From Mimachlamys varia (taxonomy: Eukaryota; Mollusca; Bivalvia; Pectinida; Pectinidae): 64,000 bases of DNA. This document shows positions 12,049 to 24,500 of the stretch, piece by piece. The notes beneath the pieces are model-generated. The model made no database searches and was not told the origin of the DNA. It worked only from the letters and a program-made list of their open reading frames with translations. How positions within the stretch are numbered: the first letter of the stretch is position 1; every line of letters starts with the position of its first letter. The stretch lies in NCBI GenBank assembly GCA_947623455.1, contig OX392527.1, positions 54,790,401 to 54,854,400 of the forward strand, in the 5' to 3' direction. The translations under genes were made by a program, and so were the position numbers.

Positions 12049-13927
12049 AGCTCACCTGGCCCAAAGGGCTAAGTGAGCTTATGTGATGGTGCTGCGTCCG
12101 TTGTCCGTCTGTCTGTCCGTCTGTCCTGCGTCTGACAACTTTTTAGGTCACCTGAGACGAAGTCTCAATTGACTTATTCCAATCACTTTCCGTCCGGCGT
12201 CGTGCGTAAACTTTTCACATTTTCGACTTTTTCTCCAGAACCAGTGGGTGGAATCTTTTCAAACTTGGCAACAATTATCCTTAGTTGATGAGGATACAGA
12301 TTTGTAAAATTAGGATTCCTGCCCCTACCCTAGGGGCTAGGGCAGGGCCCCAAAGTGAAAATTATCCTAAATTTCAAAAATTTTCTTCTCCAGATTCAGA
12401 GGTACTACAGCATATTTCTCTTCATGGATAGAAAGATCATCAGGGGCTTTGTTTCATTTGTAAATTTCAGTACCCCGGGCTCTTTGTTTCCCTTCGGGGA
12501 GGGGGTAAAGTTTACTATAGCTTAAATAGGGAAATAATACTTTTAGGTATATTTTTTCCTTGGGCCTCTTGTATGTTGATTTTATCATTGAAATTGAGCT
12601 ACCATACCTATTACATTACTCGGGTAACTGCTAAGGCCCTTGGGCCTCTTGTTCCTTTGAATGACTTCTTCTAACATACCGAAAGGCCTGGTGACACGAA
12701 ATTTGGCTGGTAGCTTTCTTGAAGGAGCTGAACAAAAATTGCTAAAAAAAATCTCTTTGACCTACTTTTAAGGTCACAGGGGTCAAAAATGTCGAAACCT
12801 TCAAACAACTTCTTCTGAAATACTGTCAGGCATAGAGACCTCATATTTGACTGGTAGCTTTCTTGGATGAAGCCAAATAAAGTTTGCAAAAAGAAATTAC
12901 CTTGACCTATATTTAGGGTCACAAGGGTAAAATCTGTTGAAACCTTCAAACGACTTCTTCTGAATTACCAAAAGCCCTAGAAGCATGATATTTGGCTGAA
13001 AGGTTCCTTGGATGAAGCCCAACAAAGTTTGCTAAAAGAAATGACCTTGACCTATATTCAAGGTCAAATCTGTTAAAACATTTAAATGATTTCTTCTCAT
13101 TAGCCAAAACGCCTATAGACATTATATTTGGCTGGTAGCTCCCTTGCATGAAGCAAGTTCGCAAAAAAAAATGACCTTGACCTATATTCAAGGTCAAATT
13201 TGTTAAAACCTTCAAATGACTTCTTCTGAAATACCAAAAGCCCTAAAAATATGATATTTGGCTGAAAGATTCCTTGGATGAAGCCCGGCAAAGATTGTGA
13301 AAAGAAATTACCTTGACCTATATTTAATGTCACAAGGGTCAAATTTGTTAAAACCTTCAAACGACTTCTTCTGAATTACCAAAAGCCCTAGAAACATGAT
13401 ATTTGGCTGAAAGGTTCCTTAGATGAAGCCCGACAAAGTTTGCAAAAAGAAATGACCTTGACCTATATTCAAGGTCACAATGGTCAAATCTGTTAAAACC
13501 TTTAAATGACTTCTAAAATACCAAAAGCCCAAAAGCCCTAGAAGCATGATATTTGGCTGAAAGGTTCCTTGGATGAAGCCCTACAAAGTTTATGAAAAGA
13601 AATGACCTTGACCTATATTCAAGATTAAAATGGTCAAATCTGTTAAAACCTTTAAATGACTTCTGAAATACCAAAACCCCTAGAAGCATGATATTTGGCT
13701 GAAAGTTCCTTGGATGAAGCTTGACAAAGTTTGTGAAAAAATGACTTTAACCCATATTCAATTTAGGTCACAATGGTCAAATCTGTTAAAACCTTCAAAC
13801 TATTTTTTCTGAAATACCAAAAGCCCTAGAAGCATGATATTTGGCTGAAAGGTTCCTTGGATGAAGCCCAACAAAGTTTGTGAAAAAATATTACCAATGA
13901 GCAATGCAGGCCCATTGGGCCTCTTAT
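12049..13927 (+). mobile_element. Hairpin-headed repeat (family 1) with 145-bp core array, interrupted by a nested copy
   Basis: The head AGCTCACCTGG with its inverted partner (12049-12080) is followed by CGTCCG-type sequence. From about 12654 about nine degenerate ~145-bp units follow (ACTTCTTCTGAAATACC ... GACCTTGACC). The end reads GGCCCATTGGGCCTCTTATT. A family 2 element sits inside at 12145-12653. The usual CCAGGTGAGC motif before the tail is decayed here. The element encodes no protein. A Helentron-like rolling-circle origin is inferred from the layout. Confidence 0.7.
12145..12653 (+). mobile_element. Nested family 2 repeat with clean boundaries
   Basis: The head is AGGTCACCTGAGACGAAGTC, with its inverted partner following. 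The tail is AAGGCCCTTGGGCCTCTTGTT. Outside the element the host sequence reads ...CAACTTTTT and CCTTTGAATGACTTC..., which rejoins to the uninterrupted form at 32660-32690 (CAACTTTTTTCCTTTAAACG). This defines the ends to within one or two T residues and shows no target duplication beyond T. Confidence 0.8.
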
Positions 13928-14220
13928 TATAGCAAATATGCATCTAAAAAATGTAGCAAAAATTAGATGTCTATTATTTGCAGAACTTTTTTTAGAATAA
14001 TTTAAATAAATGATTATTATGGTGGCCATTTTGAAAATTAGTATTTCTTCACGAACGGCCAAAATTTCATAATTTTGTGCTTGATTGATCACTTAAAATC
14101 GTCAGTGCGTCGCCATTTTTCATTACAGCAAGTTCATTTTTGCTGTACAACTTCTTTATGATCATTATAAAGCAACTATTATACAACAAAGACATTTTTT
14201 TATATTTTGGGTATGTTTTT
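13928..14220. other. Unassigned spacer
   Basis: AT-rich sequence between two repeats. I see no gene or structured repeat in it. Confidence 0.4.
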
Positions 14221-14824
14221 AGCTCACCTGACCAAGCTCACTTATGCCATGGTGCGGCGTCCGTCAACATTTGCTTCAAATTGCTACTTAAAGTAAAAAA
14301 GTAAAAAAAAATGGTGACGAGTGATCCTCAAGGGGCCAGAGGGATGGGACCCAATAGGGGAAATAGAGGTAATACCTGTAAATCGCTACTTGTCATCAAG
14401 TTATAAATGCATTTGACCCAAATTTGGTCAGAAACATCCTTGAGGGAAGGGGAACAGATTTTGCATAAATGATGACTCTGACTCTCAAGGGGCAAGAGGG
14501 GTGGGGCCCAATATGGGAAATAGAGGTAATTCCTTTTAATCGCTACTAGTCTTAGAGTTATGAAGGCATTTGAACCAAATGGTCAGAAACATCCTTGAGG
14601 GAAGGGGAACATATTTTGCATAAATGATGACTCTGACCCTTAAGGGGCCAGAGGGGTGGGGCCCAAAAGAGGAAATAGAGGTAAAGCTTTTTAAATTACT
14701 ACTTGTCCTAAAGATCAAGGGATTTTGACCAAAACACTGAATGGATCTTTTTGGAAAATATTTAACCATGATTACCTACATGTAGATACCAATGTATCCA
14801 GGTGAGCGATACAGGCCTCTTGTT
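14221..14824 (+). mobile_element. Family 1 repeat, short form
   Basis: The head AGCTCACCTGACC is preceded by a T run. The interior holds about three degenerate ~130-bp units (AAATAGAGGTAATTCC, GGTCAGAAACATCCTTGAGG). The end is CCAGGTGAGCGATACAGG followed by CCTCTTGTT. This copy lacks the 145-bp core array. Confidence 0.75.
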
Positions 14825-14992
14825 AAGGTATTAAGTGTTATTGAAGTGATTTTGACTTTTGACTCAAGAATAGTGAGAAATAACACATTTAATAATGGGT
14901 CAAAAAAACAAGCCCTTTACCCTCCAGTTTTTATGACTGCTTTAAAATGAGAAACCCATTTCCTTTTGATTTGACAAATATCTAAAAAATTG

Positions 14993-15252
14993 AGGTTTTT
15001 GAAGTAAAACCAATGTTTATGATATAATACTCGCCGCCATATAAACAATAGCGTTATCTCTCCGGCAGCTTATAATTTACATAACAAATAAATGAAAATA
15101 AATATCCGAAAGTGGCCCCTTAATGCTTGGTACGAACGCACCGCGCAAGCCCAATAACCTCAATTCTGCACGAAACAAATTGGATGACGACACAAGGGGA
15201 GGAGGGTGGTGAATATTATATCATAAACATTGGTTTTACTTTAAAAACCTCA
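14993..15252. repeat. Imperfect palindrome at the left DIRS end
   Basis: The stretch 14993-15038 (TTGAGGTTTTTGAAGTAAAA...) is the reverse complement, with few mismatches, of 15205-15252. The left inverted terminal repeat lies between these arms. DIRS elements carry extra internal complementary copies of their termini, so this may be part of the element or a later rearrangement. Confidence 0.6.
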
Positions 15253-15429
15253 AGTTTATTTTAATAATAGCTCACCACCATATAGACAATAGCGAATTTG
15301 TTTTACCGTAGAGGACTCACTGAAGACAATCACTAAAACCAGCAGCAACAACGTCGATTAAAAACCCCTAAGGGGCAAGGATATTTGCAATAAAAACTCC
15401 CTCAACATTGAATCAGCTTTGGAGCCTTC

Positions 15430-16340
15430 CTACATATTGACTTGGGGACAGGTGACCCAGAGAATACAACCTATCAGAATGGGAGGAAAGCGATAAAAAT
15501 CAGCAAAAGTATTCTTGCCTCTCCAAAAGGCAGATGCCTTAACCTCATTAAATGAGGTGCCCTTGAAAAAGGCCCAAGATGCTGAAAGAGCCCTTATCTT
15601 CTGCGCCCTTACCCGAACACTGTCACATGTCTCAGAACTGGACCCCTCGTAGTTTTCCTGCTTTCCTGATGATGTCACAGATCCACCTAGAAATGGTCTG
15701 AGATGATATGTCCGACTGCCTTGACTTAATGGGCAAGACCAGATGGGATCTGGGAGCCCCCCTTAGTTTTATCAACATAAAACTTCAAAGCCCTACAAGG
15801 ACAGGGCAACAGATTTTCATCTGAACCAGAGACACCCTTTAATGAAGGAATCTTAATAAGATCTGGTGAAAAACTTTGGACCTGATTCTTAGCCAGGAAA
15901 GAAGGATAAGTGATAAGGGTAACCAAGGAATAATCTCGGGACCACCTGAGACAAGAAGGAGAAGACGGAAGTGCATGGATTTCACTTCCCCGTCTCCCAG
16001 AATCAAGTGCAATGAGAAACACTGTTTTCCAGGTAAGGAACTTGACTGAAGCTGAAGCCATAGTTTCATAAGGAAGCTTAGTTAGAGCCTCCAACACCAA
16101 AGCCAAATTCCACTGGGGTGTCAATAGTCTAACTCTAGGCTTCTCAAAGGAGAAGGACCTCAGAAGATTAGAAAGGGTGGGACATGTTCCAACCTCTGAA
16201 CGACCCCTGTAAGATAAGACATTGGCTATGGCTGAACGATAGCCTCGAATTGTACTCGGAGCTAATTCCTTAACTTTAAAAAGGTAGAGGAAAAACTTGA
16301 CTATCGATTGAAGAGAGGCACAGAGTGGATCAATCTTCCT
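15430..16340 (-). pseudogene. DIRS tyrosine recombinase, frameshifted
   Basis: The N-terminal helical part reads KELAPSTIRGYRSAIA, and the first catalytic box DSGRRGSEIHAL keeps its Arg. Further on the frame breaks, first near a run of six G around 15750-15756 and again near 15660. The last segment holds VRAQKIR, where the usual His of the HxxR box is Gln, then NTFADFY with the candidate nucleophilic Tyr. The order and motifs are those of DIRS integrases. The broken frame and the His change argue that this copy is inactive. Confidence 0.8.
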
Positions 16341-18670
16341 GCCCCATCTTACCCAGATTCTTCTTGCCTCCCCTTCCCCCCCTGTGACTCTGACCGCGAC
16401 GTACCCGGGAAGAGTGCCCACCGCGAATAGCTTTGACAACAGGAAGCTGAACCCATGGCTGAGCTGTCTGCGTACTCTTCTTAGCTGGTTTACCTTGTCG
16501 CTGCACCCGACTAGATTTAGGCTTAGCCCTGAGCTTCTCCAGCCGAGCTGAAGCCGCCTTGTTATTATTGACTCTGTCCATGACAGAGGTAAGAACGCCT
16601 CCGAACATTTCCTAGCCAGACAAGGGAGCGGTCATGAGGTCCGAAATAAATGGCTCACCGACAGTCAGTCTGGGCTTCAGAACTGAAGCGCGGCGAGCCA
16701 GGATGAAATCAGCTAAAACAGCCAGAACGAGCGTGGCCCCATCCATGTGAGCCCGTTCATGGCCTTGCTGAGTTTAGCCAAGAGTTTACCCAGTAGTCTT
16801 GTTAGGTAGACTTTCCTCAGCACAAGAAGAGGCTACAAACAATGCAGAGGAAAAGGAATCTGCATAAGCCAGCACATGAATGGCAAGGTGAAGCAGTCTT
16901 TCCATGCGACTATGCTCTTAAGGAATCAAGATAAGATCCATCTTGGCCGTGTTCGGTTCAGTGGAGGGATCATGAACAGCATATCTATCAAACAGGACGG
17001 AACAGCTTGATATCGCTCACTCCCAACAGTAAGCCAGAAAGGTCCTGCTTTCTATAAGCAGAACCTTTGGCCTGCAGAACCTTTTGAATCTGGGCCAATG
17101 CTGAGGAGACCATAGTCCCCTCAGCCAGTGACCTACCTGATGCCCTAGCCTAAGGTTCCGAAGGAAGAAAAGCACTTAAAGTAGAAGTCCTTTCGGGGAG
17201 ACCTGAAGCAGAAAGGGGTGAACAAAACTTCACTCCCAAGAGGGAAGCAACCTCCAAACGAAGGCTGCGAAAGGAATCCAGACTCCTCTCAGCCTGGGAA
17301 GCGGCAAGACATGACTCTGTGTCAGGAGTGTCAGCCTCAGAGTCTGAAGACCCTTGAAAAGAACCCTCAGGGTGAAGTGATGGGAGCCAAGAGCGAGTCT
17401 CTGCTTCAACATCAGAACCAGCATCCAAAGACAGAGTGTCACCATCAGGAAAAGTCTGTTGATCCGCACCCTCAACCTCCGACTCTTCACAATCCATTTC
17501 CTCAGCCTCATCATGATCTGACTGAGAAAACTGGCCCAAACTAGAGGAGAGACTTAAGACACCATCTGGTCAGGAACCTCCGTTCTTCGACACTTAGAGG
17601 CAGAAGAAAGGCCAGCACTAAGATCGGAAAAGTTAACTCTGCGCTTAGGCCCAAGGGAAAGCTTACGAGTTTCAGCCAAAACATTAGAGGGATGGTGAAC
17701 CCTCTTAGATTTGTGAAGATGTGAGCGAGAAGGGCAGGGACCTAACCCAACACCAGGCTGATGACAGAGGGTTGAGGGACCACAAGGTTGACTTGAGTAA
17801 CCTAACGGGGTTTAACCATACACAGAATATGGATATCCCAAAGGCTGGGACGGGCCCCAGTATTTACCATAGCCAGAATACTGGGGAGGAGGCAACATAC
17901 CGGAACCCGCAGAACCATGAAATGAATCGCCTCCTACTGGAGACCTGCCTGGCAAATAAGGCTGATAATGGCCGAAATTGCCAGGAGACTGCAAGTTACC
18001 ACCAAATTCAGGTGCAGACTGAGGGTAGGGGTAAGGTTGGGGATGCCCTGGAGCATTCATAAAACCCACCGCGCCAGGAGCTCTAACTGGTGGAGTACCA
18101 GATAGCGGCGAGGTCAACCTAGGAACCAAAGGGTATAATACCCTGGTACCTGCACCCAACACAGGGCAAGGAAGACTGTCGCCGGAGAATAGGAATAAGC
18201 CACTCTAATCTCCTAGTGCAGCCTCTCCAGTATAACCATCAAAACTGGCAGTACCAGCCGGCCTATTGTCAGTGGATATGCCGGGCACCCCTCAATTGGG
18301 CCCGGGTCGCATGACTGGCCTGTTATGTAGCCATTCCGCTAACGGAAATGGTACCTGGACACTCGTTCTAAAGAAATTCCTGGGTGAGTGCCCTTCTGAT
18401 GCACAATAGGAGACCCAAAAGGCCCTATTGCCACAGAAATAGATTCGTGAATAGGATCTTCTGTAGCCAAAGAGGACCTACCACTTTGAGGCAAAATCAC
18501 ATTCCCCCAGGGGGTAAAATAGCCTCACTGCCAGGTGGAAGGCCAGGAGGGCTTTAGGGTGACGTTTCCTGTCTGCCCCAGACTTAACACCCCTTGTACT
18601 GGTGAAAGACATATGGGACAGCACCTTGTCCCACATAGTGTTGGACCATGTCAAACACACGGAACACATA
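16330..18670 (-). pseudogene. DIRS gag-like region, broken
   Basis: Minus-strand open segments include a Pro/Gly/Tyr-rich stretch (17812-18162), an acidic Ser/Glu-rich stretch (17150-17539) and a basic Arg/Lys/Gly-rich stretch (16330-16608) that ends at the start of the recombinase homology. This composition is usual for gag-like proteins of DIRS elements. The segments lie in different frames and are separated by stops. No nucleic-acid-binding Cys/His knuckle is evident. Confidence 0.6.
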
Positions 18671-20179
18671 CAGTCAAACCTGCTCTAACGACCGCCTGTC
18701 TACAACGACTGAGATTTCACTATATAACGACCATCTGTATAACGACCACCTATCTAATGTGGCTAACGACCGGTAATTTTGGAACGACGGTCGCTAGTTC
18801 GCTTTCTTTAACGACCGATTTTCAGATTCCCCGTGAGATTTCATTATATACCGACCATCTGTTAACGACCACCAGTCTAATATGACTAACGACCGGTAAT
18901 TTTGGAACGACGGTCGCTAGTTCGTTTCCTATAACGACCAATTTCCAAGCCATGCGATGTTTTTTTTTACAAGAATTCCTACACACACTTTGCAGGCCAC
19001 GCGAAATTGGCCGGTCAGCCGGACAGTGTCAGCCATTCCGGTAACCCGTCGCACAGCTCCGTACCAAATGTCCGGTATTTGCGTACATGATTCACTAGTA
19101 GAAAATACTATAAATGTTGAAAATATGAGTTGTAAAACACATTGACTGAAGAAATTATTATTTTATGACAAATGAAATCTTTCCTGGATCCCATCACTGC
19201 TGCATCTGTTCTCGACAATATCCTGCATTTTGATTGGCTACTGATAGCGACGATCTAGGTTATTTCCTAACCTGAATAGCGCGTAGTGCTTTCCAGTATG
19301 AGTGTAGTCATATGCTATGATTGAACAGCGTTGCATAATTCGTGTTCACGTTTATGCAGGCCTGTTCGCGATCGTGACCCGTGTGTTAGGCCGAAATCGT
19401 CAGAATTACAGTCAACCCAGTACACTGCCGACTTTATCGATGTCTAGACGCACAGAGACTCCCAAATTGTTTATTTTATAGAAAACGTGGAAGATTAAGT
19501 CTTATGTAAGATTTAATTGAATAATTTATGAATGATATTGCCGTGAAAACATCGTTTATTTCAATTATCAGTATTAGGCCTGTGCCTTCGCTGGTGTCAA
19601 CAGATCTTCATCGTAACTCACGCGAGGTGTCAATCAATGTCAAGCCTAATTAACGAGGCATTGTGTTATGTTTTCAAAGTTTCCTATTCAAAGGTGTTAA
19701 ATTTGTTTTATAAACCTTAAATGCCGACTTACTTGGTTGGTGCTATCATTCCGACTTGACTTTTTTTTTTTCAAGAATTTTTTTTTTAATTTTTGGACCA
19801 CAAAACGTACCTGCGCACTATAAGCGAGTGCGCATTATATGGGAGAAATTACCGTACTGTTTAATTTCTATATTTTTAAAAAAAGAACAACAAACTCAAC
19901 CAAGAATTCACAAATGTAATAAAATGAACATGAATATTATTGAATAGGGCATTCATCATACCATTTTAAGATGTTTTAAAAAATATAGATTTAAACCTAA
20001 AAATAATATAAGAATATATTTCAAAAAGTTTGACTTCTGAAAATGTTATACTGAATGCCCTATTTATTTTCAACTAAAGTGGTTCGTCCAAAAATCTCGA
20101 CCTGTCTATAAAGGCAACCTGTCTATAGTGACCATTTTTCGGTCTCCCCTTGAATGGTCTTTATAGACAGGTTTGACTG
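18671..20179. mobile_element. Tigger/pogo-like non-autonomous DNA transposon
   Basis: The termini are inverted: CAGTCAAACCTG at 18671, and its complement CAGGTTTGACTG ending at 20179. Both are flanked by TA (18669-18670 and 20180-20181), the target duplication of the Tc1/mariner superfamily. Just inside the left end is an ~85-bp direct repeat (TAACGACCGGTAATTTTGGA occurs at two positions between 18760 and 18910). I see no transposase frame. It interrupts the DIRS gag region. Confidence 0.88.
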
Positions 20180-20905
20180 TACTGTCCTGGGAGTAGTCTC
20201 GGCAGGAGGAACAGGAGTCATGATCATCCCCTCAAGGAATACATGACCACAGTCTCCTGCACGAGTTTTAATACAAGAAGCAAGCTTCTCACCTTTCATA
20301 CTGCTTTGCGGTCAGCGACCAGCAAACGAAAAAATTCACGCAAAATATCGAGTGAAAGAAATCACCGATAAAATTACGTAGAAGCATCCCGTAAACTGAA
20401 AATGAAATACAAAACAGCAAAGGACATAAAACATTAAACAAAATAAGTTGACAGAACCAAACGGTAGAAAAAGACTTGAAAAATAGACACCAAAATGGCC
20501 TACTAGCTAGACAGTGGTACTGTAGTGAGATAGTCCATGTGTCTGGTAAAAACCCGACACAGAAGAACGAAATACGACACAAAAACAGACTGACAATTCA
20601 AACGAAGTTGAAAAACTTGTCAACAAATATCAAATGAACAAATTGCAACTGCAATGGGACAGAAAAACTAATTAAATATGAGGAAATACCTGAAAACCAA
20701 AGGCAAGTTGAATCCAGCGGGATAGATGATGGCTGCCATAAGCGGAAGTGAGGTTATTGGGCTTGTGCGGTGTGTTTGTACCAAGCATTAAGGGCCTCTT
20801 ACAGGACATTTATTTTCATTTTTTATTATGTAAATTATGGGCTGCCGGAGGGATGACGCTATTGCCTATATGGTGGTAAGCTATTATTGAAATAAACCAG
20901 CATTT

Positions 20906-21547
20906 TTCACATAAATCACCTGTTTTGCTCATTTTGGTATCTTTGACCGAGCATAGCACAAAAACGAGTTCACTACCGTATAATTTTTCTTGCATTTTCT
21001 GCTATGCAATGAACTCCAAAAATGCATATAAAAAAGTAAGACGTCAGAAAATTTCAACTGTTCACAAGAGAAGATCCTTAAGCTTTCATCTACACTATGG
21101 ATAAACATATGATTATCAATCAATAGGACTTGAAAAGTACCCTGCCTTAATGTTTTTCTGAGTATTTAAGGTATTAGTCATCTGACCCTTTAGGTCAGGA
21201 TGACCTATAGCCATCGTGCACCATCCGACATCGTGCGCCGTCTGCCTTGTCAAAACTTTCCCTTCAAACATTTTCTTCTCCATAACCAACAGCCTCAGGG
21301 AACTGTTATTTGGCCTGTAGCATGCTGGGATGAAGGGCTTCCAAGTTTGTTGAAATGAATAACTTTGACCCACTTACAAGGTCTGAGGGGTCAAATAAGT
21401 TGATATGATAACCAACTAAGATTATATAAAGTAAAATGACCGTTAAAAGGCCCGTTTTGTTGAGACTTTTGAAATTGTCTTTTAGATTTTTAAAAAATTG
21501 ACTATCTTTGAACAAATGAGATAATCAAAATTTTCTTTTCTTTGCAG
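20906..21547. other. Intergenic or intronic sequence with a decayed repeat fragment
   Basis: Positions about 21180-21400 hold a worn fragment related to the 145-bp core repeats (GTCAGGATGACC head-like start, then CATGCTGGGATGAAGGGCTTCC). It ends shortly before the first recognisable HELZ exon. No other gene is seen. Confidence 0.5.
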
Positions 21548-21584
21548 AGAAACTTTCATGAGGCATTAGACATATGTGACACTG
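21548..21584 (+). CDS. HELZ: HELZ exon 1 of those visible (TPR-like)
   Basis: Acceptor TTTGCAG|AGA and donor CTG|GTATGG. It encodes [12 protein letters not shown], matching the first TPR-like helix of HELZ, and ends in phase 1. The upstream exon with the start codon was not found. Confidence 0.75.
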
Positions 21585-24500
21585 GTATGGACATTTGATG
21601 ATTTCATTTCATTTCAACAAATTTTATTGTAAACAAAAGGATCGGATTAGATCCTGAAAATTAACATGATCAATTTAACAGCTATATTTCAATTGAAATT
21701 ACACATTGTACATTTCTACCTCTAGGTATCTGATACAAAAGTTACATTTTGCGAAAAAAAATTTATGGGCAGTATTTTTCTATTGTTCGATCCTCTTAAG
21801 TTTTCATTTGTATCATCTTCAAAATATACAAATAAAAAAAATTCATGTAATTCTTGATTTTATTTTAGAAACACTTATTTATTTATATATCTTTTTGAAC
21901 GTATAGCCCTAAATGAATATAGAAATGAAGAAAAACTACAAGAAAAGAAAATCAAAATTTTGTGCCACCAAGGAAGATTTGAAGAAGCCTACAATATTGC
22001 AAAGAAGTGGTCCATCAGAGATCCAAAGGTATGTCTTAACATCACCAGTTACTGATACAATGATGTTAAACTGTTGATATACAATAATTCCATATTTGTC
22101 CAGCATTTAGCCCATGCCTGATAATAAGCCCACCAATGACAACAAAAAAGCTAACAATGTGATTCCATTTCAATGCAGTATATAAGCCTATCCCCAGTTT
22201 GAGATACAGCACATAACCAGTGGCTCTGATATCATGATGTTATACTATCAAAATATATGATAATTACCGTATTTCCATGCCTGGTAATAAGCCCACCCAT
22301 GTAAAACACTGTAATTCTAACAATCATGTAATTATGTTTCACTGCAGTAAGCCTACTCTTTACTTTGAGTATGATTTAATGTGAAGGTTACTGTATAAAC
22401 CTTGGATGGAAACATCTACTTTGACAGAAAGATATACAATCAAACCTTGATCGAACTTGCGTAACTTGAAGACCCCATTTTATTTGAAATATTTCCTTAG
22501 TCTCAGCCAGACTTAACACTAAGCATTTATACTCACATAACTCGAAAACTTAAGTGGACACTTAACTTTTTAGGCAGAAATGGAATGACTCTGGGTGTTA
22601 GTGGACACTTAATGATTACTTACTAGGTGAAATGGAATGACTCTGGGTGTTAGTGGACAATTAACTTACTAGATGGAAATGGAATGACTCTGGGTGTTAG
22701 TGGACACTTAACTTACTAGATGGAAATGGAATGACTCTGGGTGTTAGTGGACACTTAACTTACTAGGTGAAATGGAATGACTGGGTGTTAGTGGACACTT
22801 AACTTACTATATGTAAATGGAACGACTGGGTGTTAGTGGACACTTAACTTACTATATGTAAATGGAATGACTCTGGGTGTTAGTGGACAATTAACTTACT
22901 ATATGTAAATGGAATGACTCTGGGTGTTAGTGGACACTTAACTTACTATATGTAAATGGAATGACTCTGGGTGTTAGTGGACAATTAACTTACTATATGT
23001 AAATGGAATGACTCTGGGTGTTAGTGGACAATTAACTTACTATATGTAAATGGAATGACTCTGGGTGTTAGTGGACACTTAACTTACTAGATGGAAATGG
23101 AATGACTCTGGGTGTTAGTGGACAATTAACTTACTATATGTAAATGGAATGACTCTGGGTGTTAGTGAACACTTAACTTACTAGGTAAAATGGAATGACT
23201 GGGTGTTAGTGGACACTTAACTTACTAGATGGAAATGGCATGACACTGGGTGTTAGAGGACACTTAACTTACTAGTTGAAATGGAATGACTCTGGGTATT
23301 AGTGGACACTTAACTTACTAGATGAAATGGAATGACTCTGGGTGTTAGTGGACACTTAACTTACTAGGTGAAATGGAATGACTGGGTGTTAGTGGACACT
23401 TAACTTACTAGATGAAATGGAATGACTCTGGGTGTTAGTGGACACTTAACTTACTAGATGAAATGGAATGACTCTGGGTGTTAGTGGACACTTAACTTAC
23501 TAGGTGAAATGGAATGACTCTGGGTGTTAGTGGACACTTAACTTACTGGGTGAAATGGAATGACTCTCGGTGTTATTGGACACTTAACTTACTAGGTGAA
23601 ATGGAATGACTCTGGGTGTTAGTGGACACTTAACTTACTAGGTGAAATGGAATGACTCTGGGTGTTAGTGGACACTTAACTTACTATATGTAAATGGAAC
23701 GACTGGGTGTTAGTGGACACTTAACTTACTATATGTAAATGGAACGACTGGGTGTTAGTGGACACTTAACTTACTATATGTAAATGGAACGACTTGGTGT
23801 TAGTGGACACTTAACTTACTATATGTAAATGGAACGACTCTGGGTGTTAGAGGACACTTAACTTACTAGATGAAATGGAATGACTCTGGGTATTAGTGGA
23901 CACTTAACTTACTAGATGAAATGGAATGACTCTGGGTGTTAGAGGACACTTAACTTACTAGATGGAAATGGCATGACACTGGGTGTTAGTGGACACTTAA
24001 CTTACTATATGTAAATGGCATGACACTGGGTGTTAGAGGACACTTAACTTACTAGATGGAAATGGAATGACACTGGGTGTTAGAGGACACTTAACTTACT
24101 AGTTGAAATGGAATGACTCTGGGTATTAGTGGACACTTAACTTACTAGATGAAATGGAATGACTCTGGGTGTTAGTGGACACTTAACTTACTAGGTGAAA
24201 TGGAATGACTCTGGGTGTTAGTGGACACTTAACTTACTGGGTGAAATGGAATGACTCTGGGTGTTAGTGGACACTTAACTTACTAGATGGAAATGGAATG
24301 ACACTGGGTGTTAGAGGACACTTAACTTACTAGTTGAAATGGAATGACTCTGGGTATTAGTGGACACTTAACTTACTAGATGAAATGGAATGACTCTGGG
24401 TGTTAGTGGACACTTAACTTACTAGGTGAAATGGAATGACTCTGGGTGTTAGTGGACACTTAACTTACTGGGTGAAAAGGAATGACTCTGGATGTTAGTG

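Larger units (their letters stand above)
15018..20905 (-). mobile_element. DIRS-like tyrosine-recombinase retroelement, defective
   Basis: Arms at 15018-15176 and about 20748-20890 are inverted copies of each other. Shared landmarks read from the left arm are CAATAGCGT, CTCCGGCAGC, ATAATTTACATAA, TTAATGCTTGGTAC and AAGCCCAATAACCTCA. Inverted termini are typical of DIRS elements. The interior reads on the minus strand and has gag-like sequence followed directly by a tyrosine recombinase; I see no reverse transcriptase or RNase H between them. It is richer in GC than its surroundings. A Tigger-like element is inserted at 18671-20179. It is therefore non-autonomous and decayed. Confidence 0.8.

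Noticed and set aside
17218..18062. Plus-strand frames in the DIRS region
   Set aside because: They are shadows of the minus-strand gag-like segments and show no family resemblance.
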